From Acanthaster planci (taxonomy: Eukaryota; Echinodermata; Asteroidea; Valvatida; Acanthasteridae), in the NCBI RefSeq assembly GCF_001949145.1, contig NW_019091404.1:1550061-1614060 (forward strand): 64,000 bases of DNA, given 5' to 3'. Of the stretch, positions 62,851 through 64,000 are shown one piece after another (positions within the stretch are counted from its first letter, which is position 1; each line of letters begins with the position of its first letter). The notes below the pieces were generated by a model. That model was given only the letters and a program-made list of their open reading frames with translations, did no database searches and was not told where the DNA came from. The position numbers were made by a program, and so were the translations under genes.

Positions 62851-64000
62851 GTAAGGTTTGCTACAAATGACTTGGCTATGGGTCAGAATGACATGTGTTT
62901 ATGGGTACTGCAGCAAGCCGCTGGCTGACGGATTCCACAGGTACCATTACTTGTGTATAATCCAGATATTGCCAAGTAAAAATACAAACATAAACATAAG
63001 AATGTCAAACTTTGTTTAGCCCTGAGAAAAGTGGATGTTTTTGAAATTTGATGCAGATGGCCAGAAAGACTGGAAAAGTAATCACAGACAGTGGTCTTGT
63101 CTCCACATTGCGCTAATTTGGGTAAATCTTAGTCTTTGTTCAGCAAAAGGATTTCGTCCTTATGATAGGTTCACTTACCACTGAAACAAAGACTACTATT
63201 TGTTCCTGCAAATCTCAAGCACACTTCCTTGTTTGCCATCAGACGTGAAGTCACTTGTGCAAATGAAGCATTGAATATACTGGTACAGTTTCATTTTCTG
63301 TGTTTTTGAAAGAGCTCAAGCTTTTTTTTTTTCCCAGAAAAATGATGGAATGAAGGTTTATGTTACTACGGCCTACAGGGGTGTGAGTGGCCATTTCAAA
63401 TTAAAGCTGAAAACAGCTAAGAAAAGCTGAAATGTAAAAATTTCCTGTTCTTTTGTACAGATCAGGTAGGCCTATTTGAAAAAAGCTGAAATTCAGGGTC
63501 AACATCTAAAAAAAAAGCTGAAATCAGCTAAAAAGCTGAATTCTCACACCCCCTGCTACTAGTACCGGTATTGCTGCAAATGTTGAGTTTTCATTCTACC
63601 GTTACTTTCAGCAGCCAAGACTAGGGAAATAAAATGTTTTGTTGCCCCCATTGAACATTGGAGAAGGGTGTGAACTTTCGAAGGATTTTGATGTGTGGAT
63701 TTATTCAGTGAGGGAAGTTTTCTTTTTTGCCGATGTAGTTTTTTTTTTGGTCAGTTGAACAAGAAAGAAAAAGCAATCTCAAACAACACAGTGATTAATG
63801 AAGCATACGTAAATATCCTGAGTACATGCACTGGTAATGGACCTTTCCCATGAAAAGGCAGGCGCATTACTACCACTAGTTGGCAAAGTTGCTTAAATCT
63901 ATAATGTAACGATACAAATTCTTATGTGCACGCCACTATTGCCGTTTTTGTACTTGTATAGTTCGACACGAGTGCCAAACTTAAAGACAAGGAATTGTTA
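62851..64000 (+). other. ACK-like intron running off the right edge
   Basis: I looked for the following kinase exon (VAVK lysine, alpha-C glutamate) and did not find one in the last 1.15 kb. A short hAT-like MITE lies at 63376-63555. Confidence 0.6.
63376..63555. mobile_element. hAT-like MITE with CAGGGGTGTGAG ends
   Basis: The left end CAGGGGTGTGAG is matched by the right end CTCACACCCCCTG (one extra base). CAGGGGTG-type ends are typical of hAT-superfamily elements. The 180-base interior carries several AAAGCTGAAA repeats in direct order (about 63403, 63423, 63482, 63515, 63532). I could not identify a clean 8-base target duplication. Non-coding. Confidence 0.6.

Overview
The window is animal (metazoan) genomic DNA. 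Its genes have GT-AG introns, sparse coding exons in long non-coding stretches, and many small DNA-transposon remnants. The protein families (calsyntenin, LZIC, a TMEM47/claudin-like tetraspan, an ACK-type tyrosine kinase) and the abundance of TACATGTA, TACCGGTA and AGGCCTA oligomers suggest a marine invertebrate deuterostome, most likely an echinoderm or a relative. The species cannot be fixed from the sequence alone. There is one 644-base assembly gap (19499-20142) and one isolated N (1154).

Layout. (1) About 1-31.0 kb is the 5' part of a calsyntenin gene on the minus strand. A signal-peptide exon lies at 30955-31030, cadherin-repeat exons lie at 13563-13875 and 12677-12894, and the rest of the gene runs off the left edge. 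Intron 1 is about 17 kb. The DNA left of the third exon holds a piggyBac-like transposase 3' fragment at the very start, several inverted-repeat elements and TACATGTA clusters. (2) About 31.2-34.5 kb is intergenic. (3) 36.1-38.6 kb holds a complete LZIC gene on the minus strand: six coding exons joining in phase to 190 codons, with a likely non-coding first exon near 39.2 kb. (4) 43.4-46.3 kb holds a complete four-exon TMEM47/PMP22/claudin-superfamily gene on the minus strand (203 codons), including one GC-AG intron. (5) About 46.3-48.4 kb is intergenic, with a tRNA-derived SINE and a 527-base foldback element. (6) From a CpG-rich promoter-like block near 48.5-48.9 kb to the right edge lies the 5' part of an ACK/TNK2-family tyrosine kinase gene on the plus strand: a SAM-domain exon at 60814-61026 and a glycine-loop exon at 62671-62850. 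The gene continues past the window.

No operon logic applies; these are independent eukaryotic genes. Three observations stand out. The order and orientation calsyntenin(-)-LZIC(-) matches what I recall of human 1p36.22, where CTNNBIP1 (ICAT, a relative of the LZIC C-terminal domain) sits between CLSTN1 and LZIC; no ICAT exon is visible here. The TACATGTA-rich texture stops almost exactly at the calsyntenin first exon and resumes after the putative kinase first exon. Two short elements with TTAA/CCC...GGG/TTAA ends look like piggyBac-type MITEs and share the window with a piggyBac transposase fragment.

All exon boundaries come from splice-site consensus, reading-frame phase and protein-family recognition by eye. 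No alignment or database search was run.
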